Made by a program: the position numbers and the translations under genes. 64,000 nucleotides of DNA from CAVYUC01 sp963783085 (GTDB taxonomy: Bacteria > Bacteroidota > Bacteroidia > Bacteroidales > Prolixibacteraceae): contig CAWAMJ010000021.1 of NCBI GenBank assembly GCA_963783085.1, positions 124,001 through 188,000 of the forward strand, given 5' to 3'. Positions 1-8,719 of this stretch are shown here, in pieces (the stretch's first letter is position 1; each line of letters begins with the position of its first letter). The notes under the pieces are model-generated. The model was not told where the DNA came from. It saw only the letters and a list, made by a program, of their open reading frames with translations, and ran no database searches.

Positions 1-2
1 TA

Positions 3-431
3 TATGGATTATCTTACGGAGGTAAAACAGCAATGCGTGTACCAGCAGTTTTGAAGGATTATTCAGTAGTCATTTGTGCCGGCGATTTTAACCAGTGGGT
101 TTGGAAAACCACCTCGCTGGATTTTGAACAAAGTTATATGTACCTGCCGGAGTATGAAATGTATGAATTCGATCTGGGCAACACATTTAATTATGCCGAA
201 ATGGCTGGTTTAATTGCGCCTCGTCCTTTCATGGTGGAAAGAGGGCATTGGGATCCGGTTTCAACAGACGAATGGGTAGCTTATGAGTATGCAAAAGTAC
301 GACGATTGTATGACAGACTGGGAATTGGAGACAGGACAACCATAGAATATTTTAATGGTCCTCATGAAATTCACGGAGTGGGAACTTTTCAATTCCTTAA
401 GAAACATCTCAAATTATCTAATCAGAATTAA
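3..431 (+). CDS. Alpha/beta hydrolase (dienelactone hydrolase / acetyl-xylan-esterase-like), C-terminal part
   Basis: The 5' end lies outside the window. Reading from base 3 gives the nucleophile elbow G-L-S-Y-G, so the frame is open to the window edge and the ATG at 33 is internal. A later acidic residue (GHWDPV) and a late His (NGPHEIHG) complete a plausible Ser-Asp-His triad. The protein would cleave an ester, perhaps an acetyl or other acyl group on a sugar, but the substrate cannot be read from this piece. It lies 77 bases before the transporter on the same strand and may be part of the same catabolic operon. Confidence 0.75.
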   Translation, partial: YGLSYGGKTAMRVPAVLKDYSVVICAGDFNQWVWKTTSLDFEQSYMYLPEYEMYEFDLGNTFNYAEMAGLIAPRPFMVERGHWDPVSTDEWVAYEYAKVRRLYDRLGIGDRTTIEYFNGPHEIHGVGTFQFLKKHLKLSNQN

Positions 432-508
432 AAAGTATCACCATAAATTACAGAACATTTCTTCCGGAATATCACCAGACAAACGTTGACGAAAGATTAA
501 ACCTTTAA

Positions 509-1789
509 ATGAAAAATATGAAATTCGGGAAAAATAATCTTTTAAAAAAACTATGGCTTCTTCTGCTCTCAGTGGGGCCTGGCATTTTTTGCATCGGATA
601 TACCATTGGGACAGGGAGTGTAACCTCAATGATTAAGGCCGGCAGTCAGTATGGGGTACAATTGTTATGGGTACTTTTTTTAAGCGCTTTTTTTGCCTGG
701 ATATTAATGGAAGCTTTTGGCCGGTTTGCAGCAGTAACAGGAAATACTGCGATCCAAAGTTTCAAAACAAATTTACGATGGGGGAAATTTTGGGCTATTC
801 TGACAATAATTGGAGTTGTGATGGGTCAATGGAGTGCTCTTTCCGGTATTTTAGGCTTAACAAGCAATGCTCTTTATGAAGTGACAAGGCTTTTTTTTCC
901 AACACTAAATGAAAATAACTATTGGGCTGTTCTTGGGATTGCCATAGCACTAATCATCATAATGTTTGCTTTTTTATTGGTTGGACAATATTCATTTTTT
1001 GAAAAGGTGCTTGTTATATTTGTTACCATTATGGGAATTTCATTTGTTCTTTCTATGTTTATGGTTCTTCCATCTCCGGAAGAAATTGTTAAGGGGTTCA
1101 TTCCCAGTATTCCCCCTGGAGGTAATTTAATGGTGGCTGCTTTTGTAGGAACCACAATGGCTGCTCCAACATTTGTTGTAAGGCCTTTAATTGTTAAGGA
1201 AAAAGGATGGGGTAAGAACCATTTAAAGGAGCAACAAAAAGACGCTCTGGTCTCTGCTGTTTTATTATTTATTATAAGCTCAACAATAATGATTGCTGCA
1301 ACTGGCGCTTTGTTTCACGACGGGAAAACGGTGACAAAAGTTTTAGATATGGTATATGCCCTTGAACCTGTGGCAGGTAAATTTGCTGTGGCAATTTTTA
1401 TGTTGGGAGCAATGAGTGCAGGACTTTCATCAATATTTCCAATTTTGATGGTTTTACCATTGTTGTTGGGTGATTACAAGCAAGGTAAAATGGATACCAA
1501 ATCAGCAAGGTTTAAATTATTAAGTGCAATAGCCTGTTTGGTTGGCCTGGTTGTGCCAATACTCGGAGCAAATCCAATAATGGCGCAAATTGCAACACAG
1601 GTTGCCAGTGTTTTTATTCTTCCCGTTGTAATCGGTGGAATAATTGTGCTGATTAATAATAAATCATTAATGGGAGAACACAAAGCAAATTTATATTTGA
1701 ATATCGCGCTTTTTTCAGCATTTGCTTTTTCTCTTATAATTTCCTATACAGGCATTTTAGGTTTAACAGAATATATATCAAAATTATGA
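509..1789 (+). CDS. Nramp-related membrane transporter lacking canonical metal-binding motifs
   Basis: A 426-residue protein with about eleven hydrophobic segments and clear Nramp-family layout. Segment 1 (GPGIFCIGYTIGTGSVTSM) aligns with the usual metal-binding helix, but GTGS stands where Nramp proteins have DPGN. In segment 6 the M-P-H signature is replaced by A-A-P (GTTMAAPTFVV). The residues that coordinate Mn/Fe in the family are therefore absent, so the cargo is unlikely to be a typical divalent metal and may be a small organic substrate of the operon (inference). Its stop overlaps the next start by 4 bases (ATGA at 1786-1789), indicating translational coupling. Confidence 0.8.
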   Translation: MKNMKFGKNNLLKKLWLLLLSVGPGIFCIGYTIGTGSVTSMIKAGSQYGVQLLWVLFLSAFFAWILMEAFGRFAAVTGNTAIQSFKTNLRWGKFWAILTIIGVVMGQWSALSGILGLTSNALYEVTRLFFPTLNENNYWAVLGIAIALIIIMFAFLLVGQYSFFEKVLVIFVTIMGISFVLSMFMVLPSPEEIVKGFIPSIPPGGNLMVAAFVGTTMAAPTFVVRPLIVKEKGWGKNHLKEQQKDALVSAVLLFIISSTIMIAATGALFHDGKTVTKVLDMVYALEPVAGKFAVAIFMLGAMSAGLSSIFPILMVLPLLLGDYKQGKMDTKSARFKLLSAIACLVGLVVPILGANPIMAQIATQVASVFILPVVIGGIIVLINNKSLMGEHKANLYLNIALFSAFAFSLIISYTGILGLTEYISKL

Positions 1790-3486
1790 AAGCAAAATCA
1801 ACAATCCCTCATTCTATTTTATTTATGTTGTTGTCTGTTATTATTCTTCCAACATTACAAGCACAAAAAAATGATATGGGTGAAATTATTAAGGTATCAC
1901 TGCAAAAGAGAATGCCTTCGGTTTTGGATTCCGGGGCGAATATAATTGTTAGTAATATCGAAGAATGGGCTCCGCAGGAAACAGCTATTATTATTTGTGA
2001 TATGTGGGACCAGCATTGGTGCCCCGACGCCACAGTCCGGGTGGCGGAACTGGCACCGGTTATGAATAACGTAGTTTCTTTAGCCAGAAATAAAGGAGTG
2101 TTGATTGTTCATGCGCCCAGCGATTGCGTGGAATATTACAAGGACTATCCGGGTAGGAAGGCAGCAAAAAAATATACCGACAAAAAAATTGCCAACCTGG
2201 CTAACGGAGAATTGCTGCAATCGGAAAAAGACGCTGTTTGGCCGGTTGACCAGTCAGATGAAGGATGCGAAAATGGCGGGGCACAACCTCATAAAGTGTG
2301 GACAAAACAAATTGATGCGCTAACCATCAAAGATGAAGATTTAATCAGCGATTCCGGCGCCGAAATTGGCGCTTATTTCAAGAAAAAACGCGTTAAAAAT
2401 GTAATCCTGGCCGGCGTACATACCAACATGTGTGTTATTGGCCGTTCTTTCGGATTGCGCGCCATGAAAAGAATGGGTTTCAACGTAGTGTTGATGCGCG
2501 ACATGACAGATCTGATGTACAACCACGAGATGTTCCCTTATGTGAACCATTTCTCCGGACTTGACCTGATGGTAGAATATATTGAAACCTACGTTTGCCC
2601 GTCGGTGCTTTCATGCGATTTCACAGGACAAAAGCAATTTCGCTTTAAGGAAGATAATCGTCCGGTTGTTGCCTTTGTAACAGCAGAAAGTGAATACCGT
2701 GCCAACCAGCGCTTCCCGGAATTTGCTCACAAGTTAACGCTCCAGGACATTCATTGTGATTTTTCGCTTGGAATTCCGATTATGGAGGATGCCAAAAGAG
2801 ATGCCAGTGCGGCAGTCAAAGCAGAATATGCGGCATATGGAATGCCAGTTGACACAGATGGTAAGACTGTATTTCCCACACGTCATAACCTGGAAAATCT
2901 TCAGATTCTGGAAGATGCAGACCTTGCTGTACTATTTATTCGACGCCGGGCGTTACCGGAAGAGCAAATGAGCGTAATAAAAGAATACATTAACAGCGGA
3001 AAACCGATACTGGGCATCCGTACAGCGAGCCATGCGTTTGATGCCAAAGGAAATGTGCTTCGTTCGGGAGGCGAAATTGGTACTGCAAAAGTAAATGCTT
3101 CCGATATGCTTTCTCAGTGGCCGGAATTTGACCGGGATGTTTTAGGAGGTAACTACAACGGGCATTATGGGCATTTAGAAGATCCAACAGTAGTTTCTGT
3201 TGTGCCGGGAATGGAAAATCACCCGCTGTTGAAAAATGTTCCGAAAGAGGGATTTAACAGTCCCAACTGGCTATACAAAAATCGTCCGTTACGATCGGAA
3301 ACTGCACAGGTTCTGCTTATTGGGGCTATTCCAAACGAACTTCCGGAACCTGTTCTTTGGATAAACAATACCGGAAAAAATACGGTGATATATACCTCGT
3401 TGGGGCATTGGGACGATTGGAAAACAGAAGCATTCAAAAATTTGATGTTCAACTCGGTTTATTATTTATTAGAAACTAACCAATAA
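1786..3486 (+). CDS. Isochorismatase-like hydrolase fused to a ThuA-like domain, exported
   Basis: 566 residues. A signal peptide occupies about 1-26 (ending LQAQ). Residues about 60-275 form a cysteine-hydrolase domain of the isochorismatase/nicotinamidase superfamily, with Asp72 (CDMWDQHW), a candidate Lys170 and Cys216 (HTNMCVIGR). Residues about 285-560 resemble ThuA/trehalose-utilisation domains (start RPVVAFVTAESEYR, later GNYNGHYGHLEDP). The two domains are usually separate proteins, so this fusion is distinctive. Translation is coupled to the transporter upstream and the oxidoreductase starts 10 bases later, so all three should act on one pathway in or near the periplasm. The substrate is unknown. 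Confidence 0.82.
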   Translation: MKAKSTIPHSILFMLLSVIILPTLQAQKNDMGEIIKVSLQKRMPSVLDSGANIIVSNIEEWAPQETAIIICDMWDQHWCPDATVRVAELAPVMNNVVSLARNKGVLIVHAPSDCVEYYKDYPGRKAAKKYTDKKIANLANGELLQSEKDAVWPVDQSDEGCENGGAQPHKVWTKQIDALTIKDEDLISDSGAEIGAYFKKKRVKNVILAGVHTNMCVIGRSFGLRAMKRMGFNVVLMRDMTDLMYNHEMFPYVNHFSGLDLMVEYIETYVCPSVLSCDFTGQKQFRFKEDNRPVVAFVTAESEYRANQRFPEFAHKLTLQDIHCDFSLGIPIMEDAKRDASAAVKAEYAAYGMPVDTDGKTVFPTRHNLENLQILEDADLAVLFIRRRALPEEQMSVIKEYINSGKPILGIRTASHAFDAKGNVLRSGGEIGTAKVNASDMLSQWPEFDRDVLGGNYNGHYGHLEDPTVVSVVPGMENHPLLKNVPKEGFNSPNWLYKNRPLRSETAQVLLIGAIPNELPEPVLWINNTGKNTVIYTSLGHWDDWKTEAFKNLMFNSVYYLLETNQ

Positions 3487-3496
3487 AATTATAATT

Positions 3497-4855
3497 ATGA
3501 AACGACGAAAATTTATAGGAAATACAGTTTTGGGAGCTACCGGATTAGCCATGGGGGCATCTTTACCTTTAACATCTTCATTCAAAGGAGCGAATGACAA
3601 AATTGTGCTGGCGCTTATTGGAGCTGGTGGCAGAGGATTAGATTCAATAATAAGCACTTGTAAGGTAAACGAAAATGTGGAAATAAAGACGATTTGCGAG
3701 GTGAAGACAACCCGGATGGAAATCGCGATTAGTGCAATTGAAAAGGAATTGGGGTACAAACCGGGGAGAACAAAAAATATGAAGGAAGTTTTTGATGATA
3801 AAGATATTGATGCAGTGTGGATATCCACCCCCGAGCATTGGCATGCTTTGGCAACCATATGGGCCTGCCAGGCAGGTAAAGATATATATGTGGAAAAAAA
3901 TCCAACCATTAGCATCTGGGAAGGGCGCAAGATGATCGAAGCGGCTGAAAAATATAACCGGATTGTGCAGATTGGGTTTCAAAACCGAAGTGCATCTTAT
4001 GGGTTTTCAGCGCGTGATTACATACAAAGCGGGAAGTTGGGGAAAATTGTAACCGTAAAGTCATACAACATGCTGGGTGGGAGCAAATGGATGCCGCAGC
4101 CCGATCAGAAAACTCCCGATTGGATTGATTGGGATGCCTGGATTGGTCCTGCACAATATTGCGCTTATAATCCAAATATAACAAATGCTAACGGGCGTGG
4201 TGGATGGTTGGATTTCTGGGCATTTGGTGGGGGGGCATTATCAGATGATGCAAGCCATGTGATGGATTTGGCACGGATGGTTATTGGCGACCCTCCCCAC
4301 CCGCAGTCGGTTTATGCAAAAGGAGGGAACTGGCCCTGGGGATCAGAAAAGGAAACGCCTGAATATCTTTCAATTACCTATGATTTCGGAGATTTTACAA
4401 TGACCTGTGACAGTGGGAATGGTACCAATTATATGAAAAAAACACCGGGAAATATCCGTATGGATAAAACCCTTTTTCCGGATTGGTCTACCAATGCCAC
4501 ACGAACTGAAATATATGGTACCAATGGTTTAATGTACCTTGGCCGGCATGGTGGCGGATGGCAGGTTGTCGGTGAAAATTCTGAAATAATTGCCCAGGAT
4601 GGCGGAAGATTTCCCGACGAGGAACATCAGAAAGATTTTATTGAATCGCTCAGGACCCGCAAAAAACCAAACGGTGACGTGGAACAGGGACAGTTAAGCG
4701 CCTGTCTTGTACATTTGGGGAATATCGCTTATAGAGTGGGGAATAAACAATTGTTTTTTGATGCGGAAAAAGAACGTTTCATTAATAATGAAAACGCCAA
4801 TAAGTTGCTTAAAACTTCTTACAGAAATGATTACAGGATTCCGGATAAAGTCTGA
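3497..4855 (+). CDS. Gfo/Idh/MocA family oxidoreductase with Tat-type signal
   Basis: 452 residues. The N-terminus MKRRKFIGNTVLGATGLAMG has a twin arginine and hydrophobic stretch, so export by Tat is likely. The Rossmann fold begins at about 36 (LALIGAGGRG). The usual catalytic E-K-P appears as E-K-N-P near 133-136. The C-terminal region carries the family's GGGALSDDASHVMDL segment with its His. The family oxidises or reduces sugars and cyclitols with NAD(P), and exported members in Bacteroidota and Planctomycetes are common, often with cofactor pre-bound. It is co-directional with its neighbours and spaced 10 bases from the upstream gene. Substrate unknown. Confidence 0.9.
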   Translation: MKRRKFIGNTVLGATGLAMGASLPLTSSFKGANDKIVLALIGAGGRGLDSIISTCKVNENVEIKTICEVKTTRMEIAISAIEKELGYKPGRTKNMKEVFDDKDIDAVWISTPEHWHALATIWACQAGKDIYVEKNPTISIWEGRKMIEAAEKYNRIVQIGFQNRSASYGFSARDYIQSGKLGKIVTVKSYNMLGGSKWMPQPDQKTPDWIDWDAWIGPAQYCAYNPNITNANGRGGWLDFWAFGGGALSDDASHVMDLARMVIGDPPHPQSVYAKGGNWPWGSEKETPEYLSITYDFGDFTMTCDSGNGTNYMKKTPGNIRMDKTLFPDWSTNATRTEIYGTNGLMYLGRHGGGWQVVGENSEIIAQDGGRFPDEEHQKDFIESLRTRKKPNGDVEQGQLSACLVHLGNIAYRVGNKQLFFDAEKERFINNENANKLLKTSYRNDYRIPDKV

Positions 4856-4941
4856 GCTACATATGATGAGGTTTAAATTAATATCTTTAGTTGAAGGTTC
4901 TTTCGTGTTCTTAAAATTCAATAATCATTTATCAATATATT

Positions 4942-5955
4942 ATGAAAAAATACAACGTGGGTGTCATTGGCTATAGCTGGGTTGCAGGAGCTCACATCGA
5001 AGCCATTAACAAAACTTCCCTTGCACAGGTTACCGCAGTTTGCTCTTCGCGTAAGTTAGATTCAACTGAGGTTAGCGCGAAACATGGCTGCCAGATTGAA
5101 TGTTATACTGATTTGGAAAAAATGCTTGCCGACCCAACAATCCAGGTAGTATCCATCTGCAGTTATCCGGCAGAACATAAAAAGCAGGCGATTATGGCAG
5201 CCCGGGCCGGAAAAAATTTAATCATTGAAAAACCCATCGCTTTAACCTGGGAAGATTGCCTTGCCGTGGAAGAGGAAGTGAAAAAAGCAGGAGTGCGTTG
5301 CTGTGTATGTTTTGAATGCCGCTTTTCCGGACAGTTTATTACCGTAAAATCAGTGATTGAACAGGGACTGCTGGGCAAAATCCATTACGGCGAAATTGAT
5401 TATTATCACGGCATCGGTCCCTGGTACGGGCAGTTTCGCTGGAATATCAAAAAAGAAGCTGCAGGAAGCAGTCTTTTGTCAGCCGGATGCCATGCCCTGG
5501 ATGCTTTGTTATTGTGCATGGGAAGTGAATTTGAGTCCGTTGAAAGTTATGCCACCAATTCTGCCAATAAAGATTTTGCCCAATATGAGTATCCCACCAG
5601 TTCAGTATCCATAATTAAATTTAAAGACGGTTCGGTGGGAAAAGTTGCATCGGTAATCGATTGTCTGCAACCATATTATTTTCATGTTCATTTGGTCGGG
5701 AGCGAAGGTAGCCTGCTCGACAATAAGTTTTACTCCACAAAATTTGCGGGCCTGGACAGAAACAAGTGGAGCGAACTTTCGATGAAGATGCTCGATTCGG
5801 GCGACGTATCCGATCATCCTTACCAGGTTCAGTTCGAAGCATTTTTTACCGCTCTTGAGGAGGACCGGGAAATGCCGTTAACCAATCTGGCTGAAGCGCT
5901 AAAAACACACGAACTGATTTTTGCCGCCGACAAATCGGCCGCGAATAATTCCTGA
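4942..5955 (+). CDS. Gfo/Idh/MocA family oxidoreductase, cytoplasmic
   Basis: 337 residues, no signal peptide. It starts directly with the nucleotide-binding strand (YNVGVIGYSWVAGAH) and has the canonical E-K-P at 96-98 (IIEKPIALTWEDC). The conserved His in the SAGCHALDALL segment is the usual catalytic position. It is a second oxidoreductase in the operon, but unlike the Tat-type one it stays in the cytoplasm. The pair may handle the same sugar before and after uptake (inference). Distance to the deacetylase gene is 31 bases. Confidence 0.9.
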   Translation: MKKYNVGVIGYSWVAGAHIEAINKTSLAQVTAVCSSRKLDSTEVSAKHGCQIECYTDLEKMLADPTIQVVSICSYPAEHKKQAIMAARAGKNLIIEKPIALTWEDCLAVEEEVKKAGVRCCVCFECRFSGQFITVKSVIEQGLLGKIHYGEIDYYHGIGPWYGQFRWNIKKEAAGSSLLSAGCHALDALLLCMGSEFESVESYATNSANKDFAQYEYPTSSVSIIKFKDGSVGKVASVIDCLQPYYFHVHLVGSEGSLLDNKFYSTKFAGLDRNKWSELSMKMLDSGDVSDHPYQVQFEAFFTALEEDREMPLTNLAEALKTHELIFAADKSAANNS

Positions 5956-5986
5956 AATTCAAATTTAAAATCAGTTCAAAAACTGA

Positions 5987-6746
5987 ATGGTTATGAATAA
6001 AAAAGTATTGGCAATATTTGCCCATCCGGATGATGCCGAATTCATGTGTGCCGGCACCTTATCCCTTTTAAAAAAACAGGGATGGGAAATTCATATTGCC
6101 ACCATGACTCCGGGTGATAAAGGTACGGCAGAATACACAAGGGAAGAGATAAGCGCCATCAGAAAAGCGGAAGCGAAAAAAGCCGCCGGTTTAATTGGAG
6201 GAACTTATCATTGCCTTGAGTTTGAAGACCTTTATATCCTGTATAACCGGAAAGCAATTAACGATGCAACATCACTGATTCGAAAAGTCAGGCCTGATAT
6301 TGTATTTACAGCAAGTCCTGATGATTATATTATCGACCACGAAATGACAAGCAGGATTGTACAGACGGCTTGTTTTGCCTGCGGGATTAAAAACATGGAA
6401 GTTCAGGAGGAATTTTATGAGCCGGTACCCTACCTTGTACTATTGCGATGCCATGGAAGGAAAAGACAAACTGGGGAGGCCGCTGGCGCCCGCAATTTAT
6501 GTAGATATTTCAGACGAAATGCCGGTGAAGGAAAAAATGCTGGCATGTCATGAAAGCCAGCGAAACTGGTTACTGGAACATCATAAAATAGATGAATATA
6601 TCCTTGCAATGAAACGGTTTGCTGAAATGAGGGGAAAAGAAATTGATGGACAGTATGCGGAAGGATTCCGTCAACATTTGGGGCATGGATATCCTCAGGA
6701 AAATATTCTGAAAGAAATCTTAGGTAATCTGGTTGTGATTAAATGA
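5987..6746 (+). CDS. PIG-L family N-acetylglucosaminyl-type deacetylase, one frameshift
   Basis: The N-terminal part has the PIG-L zinc motif A-H-P-D-D-A-E (residues 12-18), and a later ASPDDYIIDHEMTSRIV segment supplies the partner His. The frame breaks after EPVPYL; the continuation YYCDAMEGKDKLGRPL is in the +1 frame. Reading one T fewer at 6435-6436 restores a single protein of about 252 residues. The family removes N-acetyl groups from sugar derivatives in a Zn-dependent reaction. With the NagB-like gene 29 bases downstream it suggests deacetylation followed by deamination of an amino sugar (inference). Either the base is an assembly error or the gene is inactive. A second ATG at 5993 is an alternative start. 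Confidence 0.8.
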
Positions 6747-6774
6747 ACTGTTTAAATATTCAAAATAAAATACA

Positions 6775-7707
6775 ATGGCACGAAAATTAAGTATGCTGGC
6801 TCCGGAGTGGTGGGATTTTACCACGTTAGATGATGATTTGTTAAATGATGCCGCACTCCTGACCCCTGAAGATATGCTTGGACTTTCAAGAGAAGGATTT
6901 AAAGTGATATTCTATGATACTCTGGAAGATTTCTACCTCGCTGAAGCGCTTGAGTATATTACTGCATGGAAACAGGCAACAGCGTCAAGTCCGGTGGGTA
7001 TTTGCGGTCCGATTGGCCCCACAGAACAATTGCCCCTGGTTGCGCGCCTGGTAAACGAACTGCAACTGGATTTGTCGAATGCCCATTTTTGGGGAATGGA
7101 TGAGTGGTTTGTCGACGGAAAGGAAATCAGCTCCACAAGTCCCTTGTCTTTTGAAAAGGCTGACAAGGAACTGTGTTTTAACCGGATTGAGAAAAAACTC
7201 CGGATGCCTGAATCCAATATGCATTTTCCAAAAGCTGATACAAGTGATTATATTCGCAGTTGGGACGCCGGCATTCGCTGTGCTGTAATGCAGGGAGGTC
7301 AGGGTGATGTAAAACACTGGGCTTTTAACGATCCTGTAAAAAGGGAAGGCCGGTATGCGGATGCCCCTCCTGCACCGGAAGAGTTCAGGAAATTATCAAC
7401 CCGTGTTGTTGATCTCCACCCGGTTACCTGCATGCAAAATGCCCGGACAAGTGCCGGGGGTGTAATTACCGGCATCCCCACAAAAGCAATTACCGTGGGC
7501 CCGGCAGAAACGTGGAAGGCCGAAAAAGTATCCATCTGGCATGCAGGCACACACGACAATCCTTTTGGCCAACGCCTGACCGCCCTTATGATTGGCAAAA
7601 AAATTATAGACTCCGCTGTGCCTATGTCTCTTCTGGCTGATCATCCCAATGTGCAATTTAACTATTACAGGAGAGGGGTGGGGACTTGCGGTACCGAAAT
7701 GCATTGA
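6775..7707 (+). CDS. NagB/RpiA-like fold protein, glucosamine-6-phosphate deaminase-like
   Basis: 310 residues. The family hallmarks are recognisable though diverged: the M-D-E-W segment (108-111) matches the NagB MDEY with its catalytic Asp, QGDVKHWAFNDP (176-187) matches the G-x-D-G-H-I-A-F-N-E-P loop with its His (H181), and AITVGPAETWKAEKV matches the C-terminal ALTVG segment. The N-terminal 40 residues are an addition relative to NagB. It probably isomerises or deaminates a sugar phosphate or sugar amine produced by the upstream deacetylase. It closes the operon; no strong terminator follows, but a palindrome begins 54 bases later. Confidence 0.75.
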   Translation: MARKLSMLAPEWWDFTTLDDDLLNDAALLTPEDMLGLSREGFKVIFYDTLEDFYLAEALEYITAWKQATASSPVGICGPIGPTEQLPLVARLVNELQLDLSNAHFWGMDEWFVDGKEISSTSPLSFEKADKELCFNRIEKKLRMPESNMHFPKADTSDYIRSWDAGIRCAVMQGGQGDVKHWAFNDPVKREGRYADAPPAPEEFRKLSTRVVDLHPVTCMQNARTSAGGVITGIPTKAITVGPAETWKAEKVSIWHAGTHDNPFGQRLTALMIGKKIIDSAVPMSLLADHPNVQFNYYRRGVGTCGTEMH

Positions 7708-7760
7708 AACGAATTCGCCTCCTTTTCGAAGTAAAGAGTATTCGTAATTAGTTCGGAATA

Positions 7761-7791
7761 CCGTCGGTGTCGCTCAGAGCGACGCCGACGG
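7761..7791. repeat. Hairpin repeat, family 1 (single copy)
   Basis: A 14-base arm beginning CCGTCGGTGTCGCT is followed by a 3-base CAG loop and an almost perfect complementary arm; the only mismatch can pair as G-U. The same arm sequence is found six times in tandem at 11020-11127, so this is a dispersed REP-like family rather than a unique terminator. A second small hairpin (GGTTTC/GAAACC) follows at once. Placed after the NagB-like gene it may also stop transcription. Confidence 0.8.
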
Positions 7792-7904
7792 TGGTTTCAT
7801 GAGAAACCGTAGAGTCTTTAACTTTGCAATTTGAAAACGGACATATCTATCACATTTATAACCAGGGAAATAACCGGCAAGAGATATTTTTTAGCCCCCC
7901 GCTC

Positions 7905-7925
7905 CCGCGCGATTGTATCGCGTGG
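7905..7925 (+). repeat. REP-like palindrome, left flank of the transposase
   Basis: A 21-base imperfect palindrome built from CCGCGCGAT and ATCGCGTGG around a TGT centre. It is the inverted counterpart (20 of 21 bases) of 8551-8571 on the other side of the transposase gene, and similarity extends a few bases beyond on each side. Such inverted pairs bound REP-associated tyrosine transposase loci. Confidence 0.8.
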
Positions 7926-7971
7926 TGTTAGAGCTTATTACTATATTAGCATGAAATACTAAGCTTTTCAA

Positions 7972-8548
7972 ATGAGCCGAAATTATAAGTTTCATAATCC
8001 CGACGGTGTTTATTTTGTAAGTTTTGCCGTTGTTGAATGGTAGGATGCCCGCCTGACTGGACGGGCAGGTATTTACCCGAAACGAATACAAAAATATTAT
8101 ATTAGACAGTTTACATTATTGCCGACAAAATAAAGGAATGGAAATCTTTGCATGGTGTATCATGACCAGCCATATTCATTTGATTTTCAGAAGTGCAAGC
8201 GCACAAAAACCGGAACTCCTGTTGGGTGATTTTAAGCGGTTCACCAGTAAAGCAATAGTTGAAGCCATAATTGAAAATCCAAAAGAAAGCAGAAAAGATT
8301 TTTTACTGGAACAATTTTCGAAAGCAGGCATTAAATCTTCTAATGTAAATAAGTATCAGTTCTGGAGACATGACAATAAACCAATCGAATTGTGGAGCAA
8401 TAAAGTTATAGATGAGAAAATAGATTACATTCACAATAATCCTGTTGAAGAAGGATATGTTTTCAGGCCGGAAGATTATTTATACAGCAGTGCCGCAGAT
8501 TATGCAGGAGAGAAAGGATTATTGGATAATGTAATTGTAGTAAAGTAG
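7972..8548 (+). pseudogene. REP-associated tyrosine transposase (RAYT, Y1_Tnp), interrupted
   Basis: The ATG at 7972 opens the typical RAYT N-terminus (MSRNYKFHNPDGVYFVSFA) but reaches a TAG at 8041. The rest continues in another frame from about 8069 (FTRNEYKNIILDSL) through the HxH motif (TSHIHLIF) to the C-terminal segment with the likely nucleophilic Tyr (YIHNNPVEEGYV) and ends at 8548. The break coincides with a small GC-rich palindrome (8046-8067) that is foreign to the reading frame, so the gene looks disrupted by a short insertion rather than by a base error. An ATG at 8138 would give only a 136-residue fragment without the N-terminus. Confidence 0.82.
8046..8067. repeat. Small palindrome inserted in the transposase gene
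   Basis: TGCCCG at 8046-8051 pairs with CGGGCA at 8062-8067 and the arms extend with one bulge. Bases 8041-8068 have no counterpart in the expected protein alignment and introduce both a stop and a frame change. Confidence 0.6.
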
Positions 8549-8550
8549 CA

Positions 8551-8571
8551 CCGCGCGATACAATCGCGCGG
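8551..8571 (-). repeat. REP-like palindrome, right flank of the transposase
   Basis: A 21-base palindrome of CCGCGCGAT and ATCGCGCGG around an ACA centre, starting two bases after the transposase stop codon. It is inverted relative to 7905-7925 with one difference. Bases 8572-8719 hold no gene that I can support. Confidence 0.8.
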
Positions 8572-8719
8572 CAGCGTGGATAGGGCAGATAACCCGGTAT
8601 AAACCCAAATTCAGAAATTTCCGCGGATGTTATGTTCTGAAGAATTCAGTATTCCAATGCCAAATAAACACAGTATTCCGAGGCTGTTTGCAACAAGTTT
8701 AGGTTAACAGGTGAAGCTT

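Noticed and set aside
3..7707. Classical polysaccharide-utilisation locus (SusC/SusD)
   Set aside because: No TonB-dependent receptor or SusD-like gene is present anywhere in the window.
8138..8548. Intact short transposase gene from the ATG at 8138
   Set aside because: The preceding bases encode the missing RAYT residues in frame, so the ATG is internal to a broken gene.
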